Below, one piece after another: positions 1 to 5,859 of a DNA stretch of 5,859 nucleotides. Position 1 is the stretch's first letter. The number at the start of each line of letters is the position of its first letter. The notes under the pieces were generated by a model. The model ran no database searches and was not told the DNA's origin. It was given only the letters and a program-made list of their open reading frames with translations. Source of the DNA: an uncultured Hyphomicrobiales bacterium (GTDB lineage: Bacteria; Pseudomonadota; Alphaproteobacteria; Rhizobiales; Beijerinckiaceae); contig CAIVAX010000440.1 in NCBI GenBank assembly GCA_903903935.1, positions 1 to 5,859 of the forward strand, written 5' to 3'. A program made the translations under genes and the position numbers.

Positions 1-864
1 CATTTCAATGAAATAAAACTGCCCATTCTCATACAGAAACTCGACTGTGCCCACGCCAATATATTTGAGATCGCGCATCGCCTTGGCGACAATCTCGCCA
101 ATCTCGAGGCGCTGGCTCAAATTGAGCGCAGGCGAGGGGCCTTCTTCCCAGACTTTTTGATGGCGCCGCTGCAAAGAGCAATCGCGTTCGCCCAAATGGA
201 TCGCGCGCCCCTGTCCATCGCCCAGCACTTGAATTTCAATATGGCGTGGCTTTTCGAGATATTTTTCGAGATAGACTGCATCATCCCCAAAGGCGGCTTT
301 GGCCTCGCTGCGCGCTGTTGAGAGCGCATGCGAGAGATCAGCTTGCGTTTTGGCAACCTTCATGCCGCGACCACCGCCACCTGCGGCGGCTTTCACCAGC
401 ACTGGAAAGCCAATCTCTTTGGCAACTTTGATCGCTTCCTGATCATCGGTGATGCCGCCCTCTGAACCTGGCACACAGGGAATGCCTAAGCGCTTAGCAG
501 TGCGCTTGGCCTCGATCTTATCGCCCATAATGCGAATATGCTCGGCCTTGGGTCCGATGAAAGCAATATTATGTTCAGCCAAGATTTCAGCGAAGCGCGC
601 ATTCTCTGACAAAAAGCCATAGCCGGGGTGAATGGCATCGGCACCTGTTATTTCGCAAGCGGATAAAAGCGCAGGAATGTTGAGATAGGAATCTCTAGCT
701 GTGGGCGGACCAATGCACACGCTTTCATCTGCCAATTTGACATGCATGGCATCTGCATCAGCAGTGGAGTGGACCGCCACTGTGGCAATGCCCAGTTCTT
801 TGGCGGCACGCAGGATCCGCAAGGCAATCTCGCCACGGTTCGCGATGAGGATCTTTTCAAACAT
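1..864 (-). CDS. accC: Biotin carboxylase subunit of acetyl-CoA carboxylase (3'-truncated by window edge)
   Basis: AccC performs the ATP- and bicarbonate-dependent carboxylation of the biotin on AccB, the first half-reaction of acetyl-CoA carboxylase, in the cytoplasm. The frame is open from ATG at 864 to the window edge, giving 288 codons of a protein usually about 450 residues long. The N-terminal biotin-carboxylase domain starts at once ([20 protein letters not shown]), followed by [10 protein letters not shown] at residues 79-88 and the ATP-grasp domain with K116, K158 and the glycine-rich loop [11 protein letters not shown] at 159-169. The conserved RRHQKV segment follows near 233-238, and the fragment ends in FYFIEM. 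It therefore stops just before the expected catalytic NTRIQVEHP segment, and the C-terminal domain lies outside the window. The start lies 23 nt after the accB stop, with only a weak GGA ribosome-binding match, which suggests co-expression with accB. No frameshift or missing active-site residue is visible in the part present. Confidence 0.97.
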   Translation of the reverse strand, partial: MFEKILIANRGEIALRILRAAKELGIATVAVHSTADADAMHVKLADESVCIGPPTARDSYLNIPALLSACEITGADAIHPGYGFLSENARFAEILAEHNIAFIGPKAEHIRIMGDKIEAKRTAKRLGIPCVPGSEGGITDDQEAIKVAKEIGFPVLVKAAAGGGGRGMKVAKTQADLSHALSTARSEAKAAFGDDAVYLEKYLEKPRHIEIQVLGDGQGRAIHLGERDCSLQRRHQKVWEEGPSPALNLSQRLEIGEIVAKAMRDLKYIGVGTVEFLYENGQFYFIEM

Positions 865-887
865 GAGCTTATCCGTTGCCTTCAGGC

Positions 888-1484
888 TTATTCGATAATG
901 GCGAGAATCTGACCATATTCGACGGGCTGGCCATCTTCGACCATGAGGGCGGTGACCGTACCTGAGCGCGGCGCAACGATCTCATTGAATGTTTTCATTG
1001 CTTCAACAAGCAAGATCTTATCGCCAGCTTTCACTGTGCTGCCGATCTCGACAAAGGCCTTGTCATTCGGGCTGGGGCGCAAATAGGCCGTGCCAACCAT
1101 CGGCGATTTCAACGCGCCGGGATGATCATGAGCAGGGGCTGCCGGAGCAGAGCTAAAAGCTTGTGAGGGTGCCGCTGCAGCTGGTGCAGGCGCTGGGGAT
1201 TGCAGAGCAGCAGGCGCATGCGCAACAGGCGCAGCATGGCTTGCCATTGCGGCAAAGCTCGCAGAATGGCGGCTGATGCGAATGCGCAGATCATCATGCT
1301 GCACTTCCACTTCACCAAGGCCCAGACGATTGGCAATTTCACCAATCTGTTCGATCAAAGCTGGATCAATGCGCCCAGCCTTGGGACGCGGCGGCGGCGC
1401 AGCAAGCTCGGACTTTTTGGCGCGCGGTGCCGGTTTGGCGGCTTTGGCCGGACGCGAAGCTTTTTTAGCGGTGGGCTTTTTCAT
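888..1484 (-). CDS. accB: Biotin carboxyl carrier protein of acetyl-CoA carboxylase
   Basis: AccB carries the covalently bound biotin between AccC and the carboxyltransferase. The 198-residue protein has a lysine/proline/alanine-rich tail (residues 1-38), a short conserved helical and strand region (39-73, with DLRIRISR), an Ala/Pro linker (about 78-120) and a C-terminal biotinyl-lipoyl domain (about 123-198). The domain contains SPMVGTAY, a PSPNDKAF 'thumb' and the biotinylation motif VEAMKTFNE with the acceptor lysine at 164. It is about 40 residues longer than the E. coli protein (156 aa), mainly because of the basic tail. I chose ATG at 1484, about 8 nt from an AAGAG element; a GTG one codon upstream (1487) is possible and would add one residue. 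An overlapping ATG at 1489 is followed immediately by a stop. The gene starts 21 nt after the aroQ stop and ends 23 nt before accC, a standard aroQ-accBC arrangement. Confidence 0.97.
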   Translation of the reverse strand: MKKPTAKKASRPAKAAKPAPRAKKSELAAPPPRPKAGRIDPALIEQIGEIANRLGLGEVEVQHDDLRIRISRHSASFAAMASHAAPVAHAPAALQSPAPAPAAAAPSQAFSSAPAAPAHDHPGALKSPMVGTAYLRPSPNDKAFVEIGSTVKAGDKILLVEAMKTFNEIVAPRSGTVTALMVEDGQPVEYGQILAIIE

Positions 1485-1505
1485 CACATCTGCTCTTGAG
1501 TTGGA

Positions 1506-1931
1506 TTAGGAGAGGAGGGCCTGCAAGGCCAGATCATAGGAGAGGGAGCCAAATCCCAGAATGACGCCACGGGCAGCGGCGGAAATATAGGAATGATGCC
1601 GATAGCTTTCTCGGGCGTGGACATTGGTCAAATGCACTTCGATACACACCGCCTGACTGCCGCGGATAGCATCAGGCAAAGCAATCGACGTGTGGGTGAG
1701 CGCCCCCGCATTTAAAATAATGGGAATGCCGGCCCGGCCAGCCTCTTGAATCCAATCCACCAGATCGCCCTCATGATTGGACTGGCGAAAGATCACCTCA
1801 ACGCCCTGCGCTTTGCCCTTGGCTGTCAGACGCGCTTCAATATCAGCCAAAGTTTCGCGGCCATAGGTCTCGGGCTCGCGTGTGCCGAGCAAATTGAGAT
1901 TGGGGCCGTTGAGGACATGGACCTGTTTCAT
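1506..1931 (-). CDS. aroQ: Type II 3-dehydroquinate dehydratase
   Basis: This enzyme removes water from 3-dehydroquinate to give 3-dehydroshikimate, the third step of the shikimate pathway to aromatic amino acids and folate, in the cytoplasm. The 141-residue length is normal for this small flavodoxin-like, dodecamer-forming family. All family signatures are present: [19 protein letters not shown] at residues 6-24, [13 protein letters not shown] at 49-61, [17 protein letters not shown] at 73-89, and [18 protein letters not shown] at 98-115. Residues that match known catalytic positions are N11, R18, Y23 (general base), N74, H100 and R111. The ATG at 1931 is the only reasonable start, because the frame meets a stop upstream with no other start codon between. 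No clear Shine-Dalgarno match precedes it. It is the first gene of the leftward aroQ-accB-accC group, so its promoter should lie in the divergent region to its right. Confidence 0.97.
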   Translation of the reverse strand: MKQVHVLNGPNLNLLGTREPETYGRETLADIEARLTAKGKAQGVEVIFRQSNHEGDLVDWIQEAGRAGIPIILNAGALTHTSIALPDAIRGSQAVCIEVHLTNVHARESYRHHSYISAAARGVILGFGSLSYDLALQALLS

Positions 1932-1983
1932 GAAGCGATCTGTTTCAGGGACGCGAACGGGTCATAAGCGAAAGAGACATAGA

Positions 1984-2082
1984 AAAGCTTGGCCTTAAGT
2001 GTAAGGGCTGGATTCACCCAGCCTGAAGTGTGTCATTTCTACTCTTCTTGGCTGCCCGAGGAAAGGGCATGGGCCAAGCTTT
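1984..2082. repeat. Perfect 11-bp inverted repeat, 77-bp spacer
   Basis: The left arm AAAGCTTGGCC (1984-1994) is the exact reverse complement of the right arm GGCCAAGCTTT (2072-2082). Each arm contains a HindIII-like AAGCTT palindrome core. The pairing stops at mismatches on the outside (1983/2083). The repeat sits between divergent aroQ and the transporter gene. It could be a pair of operator half-sites or full sites acting by looping, a long-range RNA stem in the aroQ leader, or a remnant of a rearrangement. None of these is shown by the sequence alone. Confidence 0.6.
2006..2023. repeat. Short hairpin inside the spaced inverted repeat
   Basis: GGCTGG (2006-2011) pairs with CCAGCC (2018-2023) around a 6-nt loop, giving a GC-rich 6-bp stem. 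It is not followed by a T-run on either strand, so it is not a typical terminator. It may be an operator-like palindrome or a leader stem upstream of aroQ; it may also be chance. Confidence 0.35.
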
Positions 2083-2125
2083 CAGCATTTCCGCCCCCCT
2101 TCCAGCCATGCTAAGCAGGAGATGT

Positions 2126-2131
2126 GAGGGG
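2126..2131 (+). promoter_or_regulatory. Ribosome-binding site that decides the MFS start
   Basis: GAGGGG lies 7 nt before ATG 2139, a good Shine-Dalgarno match and spacing. The longer in-frame alternative, GTG at 2124, has its nearest match (AGGAG, 2117-2121) only 2 nt away, too close to work well. The ATG at 2122 is in another frame and followed at once by a stop. The transporter is therefore annotated from 2139. Confidence 0.7.
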
Positions 2132-2138
2132 CTCCCAT

Positions 2139-3368
2139 ATGAATAGGCCTGAGGTTAAAACCCCAGATACAAGACTAGCTTGGGTCATTTTGGCCGCGGG
2201 CTTCCTGATTCTCTTTGTCGGGGGCGGCGCCAGATTTGCCATTGGCCTGACGTTAAAGCCCTTAGTCGAGGAGTTTGACTGGCCGCGCAGCCAGATCGGT
2301 CTGATTGTAGGGGTGTTTCAAGCCGTTTCAGCCCTTGCCATGTTTCTGGCCGGGCGGTTGATGGATCGCCACAGCCATCGTCTCATCTTGGGTCTGGGCC
2401 TGTTGTTGAGCGCTTTGGGTGTGGGCGGCATGAGCCTGATTTCGCAGCCTTGGCAGGCGATGATTATGTTTGGCCTGTTCTTTGGCATGGGCAATGGCAT
2501 TGCCTCCTCTACCAGCATGGGGGTGATGCTCACCCGCGCCTTTCCTGTGCGCACCGGCATGGCCAATGGCTTTGTCACCTCAGGCTCCAGCATGGGCCAA
2601 TTGGTGATGATTGCCATTTTGGCAGCTTTTCTGGCGCAGATTGGCTGGCGCAATGTCTATGTCTGGCTGGGTCTGCTTCATATTGTGATACTGCCCGTGC
2701 TGATCTTTGGTATTCCCGATGGTCGGCGTTCGGCCGAGCAAATCAAAAGCGCGCCTTTGGAAGGCCTCAGCCTAGGGCAATCTCTGCGCACCGGCAATTT
2801 TTGGATCTTGCTGCTGATCTTTGCCATTTGCGGCTTTGATGACTTTTTCGTCTCCACCCATGTTGTGGCCTTTGCCAATGATCGCGGGGCGGGAGATTTA
2901 TGGGCGGGCAATCTGTTGGCCGTGATGGGCTTGACCGCCTGGGTGGGCGTTTTGTTTGCAGGTTTGCTGGGCGACAAGTTTGGCCCCTTATCAGGCACAA
3001 CTCTTTCCTTCTTCCTGCGCATTTTGGTCTTTGGGTTGATTGCTGTGGATCAGTCGATCCTCTCTGTCACAATCTTCGCGCTGGTCTTTGGCTTTTCATT
3101 CTTGATGACGGCGCCTTTGACGGTGCTCTTCGTGCGCCAACATTTCGGCCTACGTCATTTGGGAGCCATTAGCGGGCTGATCACAATGGTGCATCACATT
3201 TGTGGTGGCATTGGCGCTTATTTGGGCGGCTTTATTTTTGATCGCACGGGGGATTATACGCCCGCCTTTTGGATCATGTTTGCTGCTTCCATTGCTGCGA
3301 TCTTGGCCTGTCTGCTACTCGCCCGCAGGCCAAATCCAAGTCGCAGCTCCAGCGCACGTGAAGCGTGA
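2139..3368 (+). CDS. Major facilitator superfamily transporter, monocarboxylate/oxalate-formate-like
   Basis: This 409-residue inner-membrane protein has the length and 12-helix hydrophobic pattern of the major facilitator superfamily. The first half shows a helix at about 14-31, then FDWPRSQIGLI (46-56) and the loop 2-3 motif A variant GRLMDRHSHR (72-81). The two halves are joined by a hydrophilic loop at about 192-217. The second half begins with a helix containing CGFDDFFVSTHVVAF (231-245) and carries the repeated motif A as GLLGDKFG (275-282), followed by HLGAISGLI near the tenth helix. Conserved features such as ARFAIGLTLKPL (31-42) and the helix-7 THVVAFA segment resemble bacterial relatives of the monocarboxylate and oxalate/formate transporters, so a small organic anion is a reasonable guess. 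The substrate cannot be read from the sequence. It is the only plus-strand gene, lying between aroQ and the DsbA-like gene, and is probably its own transcription unit. Confidence 0.9.
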   Translation: MNRPEVKTPDTRLAWVILAAGFLILFVGGGARFAIGLTLKPLVEEFDWPRSQIGLIVGVFQAVSALAMFLAGRLMDRHSHRLILGLGLLLSALGVGGMSLISQPWQAMIMFGLFFGMGNGIASSTSMGVMLTRAFPVRTGMANGFVTSGSSMGQLVMIAILAAFLAQIGWRNVYVWLGLLHIVILPVLIFGIPDGRRSAEQIKSAPLEGLSLGQSLRTGNFWILLLIFAICGFDDFFVSTHVVAFANDRGAGDLWAGNLLAVMGLTAWVGVLFAGLLGDKFGPLSGTTLSFFLRILVFGLIAVDQSILSVTIFALVFGFSFLMTAPLTVLFVRQHFGLRHLGAISGLITMVHHICGGIGAYLGGFIFDRTGDYTPAFWIMFAASIAAILACLLLARRPNPSRSSSAREA

Positions 3369-3387
3369 AGCGTGAGTGCCTTCACGT
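3356..3387. terminator. Possible bidirectional hairpin between convergent genes
   Basis: ACGTGAAG (3356-3363) is the exact complement of CTTCACGT (3380-3387), an 8-bp stem with a 16-nt loop. A competing stem uses the second tandem copy, CGTGAAG at 3364-3370, with 3380-3386 and a tighter 9-nt loop. The structure overlaps the end of the transporter gene and lies 25 nt beyond the DsbA-like gene's stop, a position expected for termination or 3'-end protection of converging transcripts. No T-run follows on either strand, so it is not a canonical intrinsic terminator. Confidence 0.35.
3357..3377 (+). repeat. 7-bp tandem repeat across the MFS stop codon
   Basis: CGTGAAG occurs at 3357-3363 and 3364-3370, followed by a partial third copy CGTGAGT at 3371-3377. 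The stop TGA (3366-3368) lies in the second copy. Loss or gain of one 7-bp unit would still give the same in-frame Arg-Glu-Ala-stop ending, because each following unit again begins CGTGA. The array also supplies the left arm of the nearby hairpin. Confidence 0.7.
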
Positions 3388-3412
3388 CCTCAGTGCGCCA
3401 GCAACTGAATCC

Positions 3413-4219
3413 TTAACCACACGTCGCATGACCGCATTTGCGGACATTATCGATTTTGGATTTGAGTTCATCAAACCCAACCGCACCCACTATCACCTCA
3501 TCGCCAATCACAAAGGAAGGTGTGCCGGTCAGGCTCAATGTATCGGCGATCTTCATCACCTCTTCAATGGAAGCGCGCACATCGGGGCGCTCAACATCCT
3601 TATTGAGCCGATCCATATCAACGCCATTTTCTTTGGCCGCCGCTAAAGCTGCCGCTTTATTGGCAGGGCCGCGCGAGGTGAGAAAGCGGCGATGAAACTC
3701 CCAATATTTATCACCGCTGAGTTGATTGCGCAGTGCTGTGGCCACTTGCGCCGCTTCAACGGAACCTGGCCCCAGAACCGGAAAATCTTTCAACACGACA
3801 CGCAGATCCGGATCGGCCTTCATCAAGGCTTGAATGTCATCAACCGTGCGTTTGCAATAGGAACAATTATAGTCGAAGAATTCGACCAAAGTGACTTTGC
3901 CCTTGGGATTGCCCACCACAACCTGATTGGGTGAATTGAAAATTTGCGGTGCCAGATCGCTGACTGCTTTGCGACGCGCCGCTTCAGCGGCAACCTTCTC
4001 GCGCCGATCCAATTCAGTCAGTGCATCGCGCAAGATTTCCGGATTGGTGAGCAGATAATCCTTGATGATGGATTCAATCTCGCTCTTTTGCGCAGCTGGC
4101 ATTTGTGCCGATGCAAACGAGGCACTCAGGCTAAGACCAAACAGGCCAAGCCCTAGGATCAGACTAAGGCGCTGTAAGAGCAGACTGACTCGGTGCAAAA
4201 CTCCCGATAACGTCAACAT
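3413..4219 (-). CDS. Secreted DsbA-family thiol:disulfide oxidoreductase, ScsC/Com1-like
   Basis: The 268-residue protein should form or rearrange disulfide bonds in the periplasm. Residues 1-38 are a signal peptide: R10/R17, a hydrophobic core at 18-35 and an ASA site before Q39. Next comes a charged helical region (about 44-90, with IIKDYLLTNPEILRDALTELDRR) like the N-terminal domain of ScsC-type proteins, which in some relatives mediates oligomerisation. The thioredoxin-fold part begins near 108. It has VEFFDYNCSYCKR with the redox pair C119/C122, a central helical insert, and TGTPSFVIG with the cis-proline P234. Unusually, two further cysteines (C262, C267) lie in the last seven residues. 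I chose ATG 4219 for its strong AGGAG site 6 nt away and because the signal peptide begins there; an upstream ATG at 4279 would add 20 residues of non-signal character. It lies downstream of the M48 peptidase gene with a 138-nt gap and converges on the transporter gene. Confidence 0.92.
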   Translation of the reverse strand: MLTLSGVLHRVSLLLQRLSLILGLGLFGLSLSASFASAQMPAAQKSEIESIIKDYLLTNPEILRDALTELDRREKVAAEAARRKAVSDLAPQIFNSPNQVVVGNPKGKVTLVEFFDYNCSYCKRTVDDIQALMKADPDLRVVLKDFPVLGPGSVEAAQVATALRNQLSGDKYWEFHRRFLTSRGPANKAAALAAAKENGVDMDRLNKDVERPDVRASIEEVMKIADTLSLTGTPSFVIGDEVIVGAVGFDELKSKIDNVRKCGHATCG

Positions 4220-4225
4220 AATCCG

Positions 4226-4230
4226 CTCCT
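4226..4230 (-). promoter_or_regulatory. Ribosome-binding site of the DsbA-like gene
   Basis: Read on the minus strand, AGGAG stands 6 nt before ATG 4219. It is the best Shine-Dalgarno match in the window and settles the start in favour of the 268-residue form over the longer form starting at 4279. Confidence 0.75.
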
Positions 4231-4324
4231 GTGTAATTGGGCGATGGGTCTGAAGGAAATCTGCGCTGGATAAGCTCAACCCATGTTTATGGCTGAGTAT
4301 TAGACAGCAGAATCAAGCTTTCGT

Positions 4325-4353
4325 CACTCTTTTTGCGCAAATCTTGAAGAGTG
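4325..4353 (-). terminator. Hairpin just after the M48 peptidase stop
   Basis: CACTCTT (4325-4331) pairs with AAGAGTG (4347-4353), a 7-bp stem with a 15-nt loop. The stem begins 4 nt after the metallopeptidase stop codon, the usual place for a terminator or an mRNA-stabilising stem. The loop contains most of a perfect 10-bp palindrome, TTTGCGCAAA (4332-4341). On the minus strand no T-run follows, so termination is likely weak and read-through into the DsbA-like gene is possible. Confidence 0.35.
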
Positions 4354-4357
4354 GGTG

Positions 4358-5791
4358 TCAATATTTCTGTGGGCGATAATTGAGAATGTCATCCGCCTTT
4401 AGCCAGCCGGGTGAGCCTTGTTTGAGTTGTTTTTGCACGCGTGCGGCTTGCGTGCGGGCCTCGACATATTGGCCTTCACGAAACAGGCTCTCGGCTGCAG
4501 ACAATTGCGCCATGGGCTGATTGCCTTTGCGATCATAGGCCATCGCTAAATATTGAAAGGCTTCTGCGTATTCATCATCTTGCTGGGTGACGCTGGTGAG
4601 AATGCGAATGGCCTCATCAACCGATTTGAGATCATTGGTCGCAATCAAAGCATGCCCCAACAGCACGCGGATGGGCTGTGCATTGCCTGACAGGGAAACG
4701 GCCTTTTGCAAATGCGGAATGGATTCGCGGGCCTTGGCGCTTTCGAGCAAAGCCTGACCCTTGAGTTCATGAAAATAAGCATTGCCCGGTTGCGCTGCGA
4801 TCAATGCATCAATCTGGCCATTGGCCTCGGCAAGGCGGCCAAAACGATAGGCCTGAATGGCGCGCGCATAACGCGCGGCCAGCGAGCCATCACTCACAGG
4901 ATAGCGGCGAGAAATTTCGGCCGTATCGGCAACAAAGCCCACCAGCTTGGCACGCGCCAATTCATGACGCGCCTGCAAGGCTGGATTATCTTGTGCGCCA
5001 TAACTGGGGCTGGCTTTGACCGCCGATTCCAAAAGCGCAATGCGCTCATTGGGCAGGGGATGCGATTGCAAATAAGGATCAACAGTTGAGGATTTGAACA
5101 AGGCTTCAGTCTGAAACCGCTTCAATGTCTCCAGCAAGCCCTTGGGCGATTGTCCTGTTGCATTCAGATACCGAATAGCCGAGCGATCCGCCGCCTGTTC
5201 TTCCGCGCGTTGATAGGCCATTAAAGCGCGCGCCACCATTTCTTGCGGGCCCAGCATCACACCCATCACGCCGCGGCTATCAATGCCAACACCGCCATTC
5301 TCACCGCGCATGCTGCGCTGTGTTGTTGCTAAAGCTCCCACAGAGGCCAACAAGCCGATGACAGAATAAATCTGCGCATTGGCTATTTCCGTGCGAAGTT
5401 TTGCCAGATGTCCGCCGGCCATATGGCCAGTCTCATGGGCAAGAACGCCGATCATTTCATTGGCGCTCTTGGCCTCCATAATGGCGCCGACATTGACGAA
5501 GATCTTTTGCCCATTGGCGACAAATGCATTGAAGGCGCGATCGCTAATCAGAAAAATTTTTGTGGCTTTTGCATTGATGCCAGCAGCGCGAAAAATCGGC
5601 GCTGCATAATCGCGCATGAGTTGCTCAATCTCGGCGTCGCGGATTGTGCCCATGGGTGGGCGACCAGAGTCTTGCGCCTGCGCGCGCGAAAATATCAGAC
5701 CTGGAGCAGGCGTGATGATCAACGCAAGGATCATCACAAGGCTCAACAGACATCGTGCAACCAGATCTCTTTTTTGCAGGCTGAGAATCAT
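4358..5791 (-). CDS. Secreted M48-family zinc metallopeptidase with TPR region, BepA/YfgC-like
   Basis: The 477-residue protein is a periplasmic protease/chaperone of the BepA (YfgC) type, a family that in E. coli assists or degrades outer-membrane proteins such as LptD. Residues 1-39 are a signal peptide (R8, R13, hydrophobic core 14-34, AQA before Q40). The peptidase domain covers about 50-260. It has the zinc motif HETGH at 119-123, followed by GGH and a hydrophobic helix (141-155), the third-ligand motif EEQAADR with E198 and D202, and SHPLPNERI at 243-251, where H244 matches the extra regulatory histidine ligand described for BepA. The C-terminal part (about 290-450) is alanine- and leucine-rich helical repeats of TPR type, probably for substrate or assembly-machine contact. 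I chose ATG 5791, 9 nt from an AAGAG element; TTG at 5794 is one codon longer. All catalytic residues are intact. It is the first of two co-directional envelope genes; what lies upstream is outside the window. Confidence 0.93.
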   Translation of the reverse strand: MILSLQKRDLVARCLLSLVMILALIITPAPGLIFSRAQAQDSGRPPMGTIRDAEIEQLMRDYAAPIFRAAGINAKATKIFLISDRAFNAFVANGQKIFVNVGAIMEAKSANEMIGVLAHETGHMAGGHLAKLRTEIANAQIYSVIGLLASVGALATTQRSMRGENGGVGIDSRGVMGVMLGPQEMVARALMAYQRAEEQAADRSAIRYLNATGQSPKGLLETLKRFQTEALFKSSTVDPYLQSHPLPNERIALLESAVKASPSYGAQDNPALQARHELARAKLVGFVADTAEISRRYPVSDGSLAARYARAIQAYRFGRLAEANGQIDALIAAQPGNAYFHELKGQALLESAKARESIPHLQKAVSLSGNAQPIRVLLGHALIATNDLKSVDEAIRILTSVTQQDDEYAEAFQYLAMAYDRKGNQPMAQLSAAESLFREGQYVEARTQAARVQKQLKQGSPGWLKADDILNYRPQKY

Positions 5792-5859
5792 CAACTCGAA
5801 CTCTTGTCAGGCTGGTGGAACATCGTTTCCCAGATAACAACTCATATATGGCACTATCG

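Larger units (their letters stand above)
1932..2138. promoter_or_regulatory. Divergent intergenic region between aroQ and the MFS transporter gene
   Basis: These 207 bp separate two genes transcribed away from each other, so they must hold the promoters for the aroQ-accB-accC group and for the transporter unless either is read from further away. I could not identify a convincing -35/-10 pair on either strand. The visible structure is a long-spaced 11-bp inverted repeat, a short hairpin within it and a strong ribosome-binding site at the right end. No transcription-factor gene is adjacent. The regulatory role is inferred from the gene orientation, not from recognised sites. Confidence 0.55.

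Noticed and set aside
1945..1980. 11-codon open frame ([11 protein letters not shown]) upstream of aroQ, a possible leader peptide
   Set aside because: It has no clear ribosome-binding site, no run of aromatic codons expected for attenuation of a shikimate gene, and such short frames arise often by chance.
1978..2008. Possible minus-strand promoter TTACAC-17 nt-TATGTC upstream of aroQ
   Set aside because: Spacing is right, but the -35 hexamer matches consensus at only two positions and the -10 at three, so it is not distinguishable from chance.
2318..3022. Minus-strand and alternative-frame open frames inside the transporter gene
   Set aside because: They are antisense or out of frame to a coherent 12-helix protein and have no family features.
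3365..3646. 93-codon plus-strand frame overlapping the MFS stop and running into the DsbA-like gene
   Set aside because: Its 4-nt overlap with the MFS stop looks like translational coupling, but most of it is antisense to the DsbA-like gene and it encodes nothing recognisable.
4219..4279. Longer start (ATG 4279) for the DsbA-like protein
   Set aside because: The extra 20 residues would displace the signal peptide from the N-terminus, and the internal ATG 4219 has a much better ribosome-binding site.
4706..5089. 127-codon plus-strand open frame opposite the M48 peptidase gene
   Set aside because: It lies fully inside a well-supported gene on the other strand, shows no recognisable domain and is explained as a shadow of the codon pattern.

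Overview
The window looks like ordinary chromosome of an alphaproteobacterium, probably in or near the Hyphomicrobiales (Rhizobiales). The evidence is the alpha-type biotin carboxylase sequence ([11 protein letters not shown]), the biotin-attachment motif EAMKTFN instead of the EAMKMMN of Escherichia coli, and a gene order that, from memory, is common in that class: BepA-like M48 metallopeptidase, DsbA/Com1-like oxidoreductase, aroQ, accB, accC. Genus and species cannot be told from the sequence. I see no tRNA, rRNA, CRISPR array, insertion sequence or phage gene.

Layout from left to right. Positions 1-1931 (minus strand) hold aroQ-accB-accC, three tightly spaced genes (gaps of 21 and 23 nt) transcribed towards the left edge. 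accC is cut by the window edge after 288 codons. AroQ is the type II 3-dehydroquinate dehydratase of the shikimate pathway. AccB (biotin carboxyl carrier protein) and AccC (biotin carboxylase) are two parts of acetyl-CoA carboxylase, which makes malonyl-CoA for fatty acid synthesis. Positions 1932-2138 are a divergent intergenic region containing an 11-bp perfect inverted repeat with a 77-bp spacer and a small hairpin inside it. Positions 2139-3368 (plus strand) encode a 12-helix major facilitator transporter resembling the monocarboxylate/oxalate-formate group. It is the only plus-strand gene. A 7-bp tandem repeat overlaps its stop codon and forms part of a hairpin.

Positions 3413-5791 (minus strand) hold two envelope quality-control genes. 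The first transcribed (rightmost) is a secreted BepA/YfgC-like zinc metallopeptidase with a C-terminal helical repeat region. After a 138-nt gap comes a secreted DsbA-fold thiol oxidoreductase with a ScsC/Com1-like N-terminal helical region, a CSYC active site and an extra C-terminal cysteine pair. Both carry signal peptides and should act in the periplasm, plausibly on outer-membrane protein folding and disulfide bonding.

No previously undescribed system is evident. The points most worth a second look are the oppositely oriented transporter gene splitting an otherwise co-directional block, the spaced inverted repeat in its upstream region, the basic Lys/Pro/Ala-rich tail on AccB, and the cysteine pair at the end of the DsbA-like protein.
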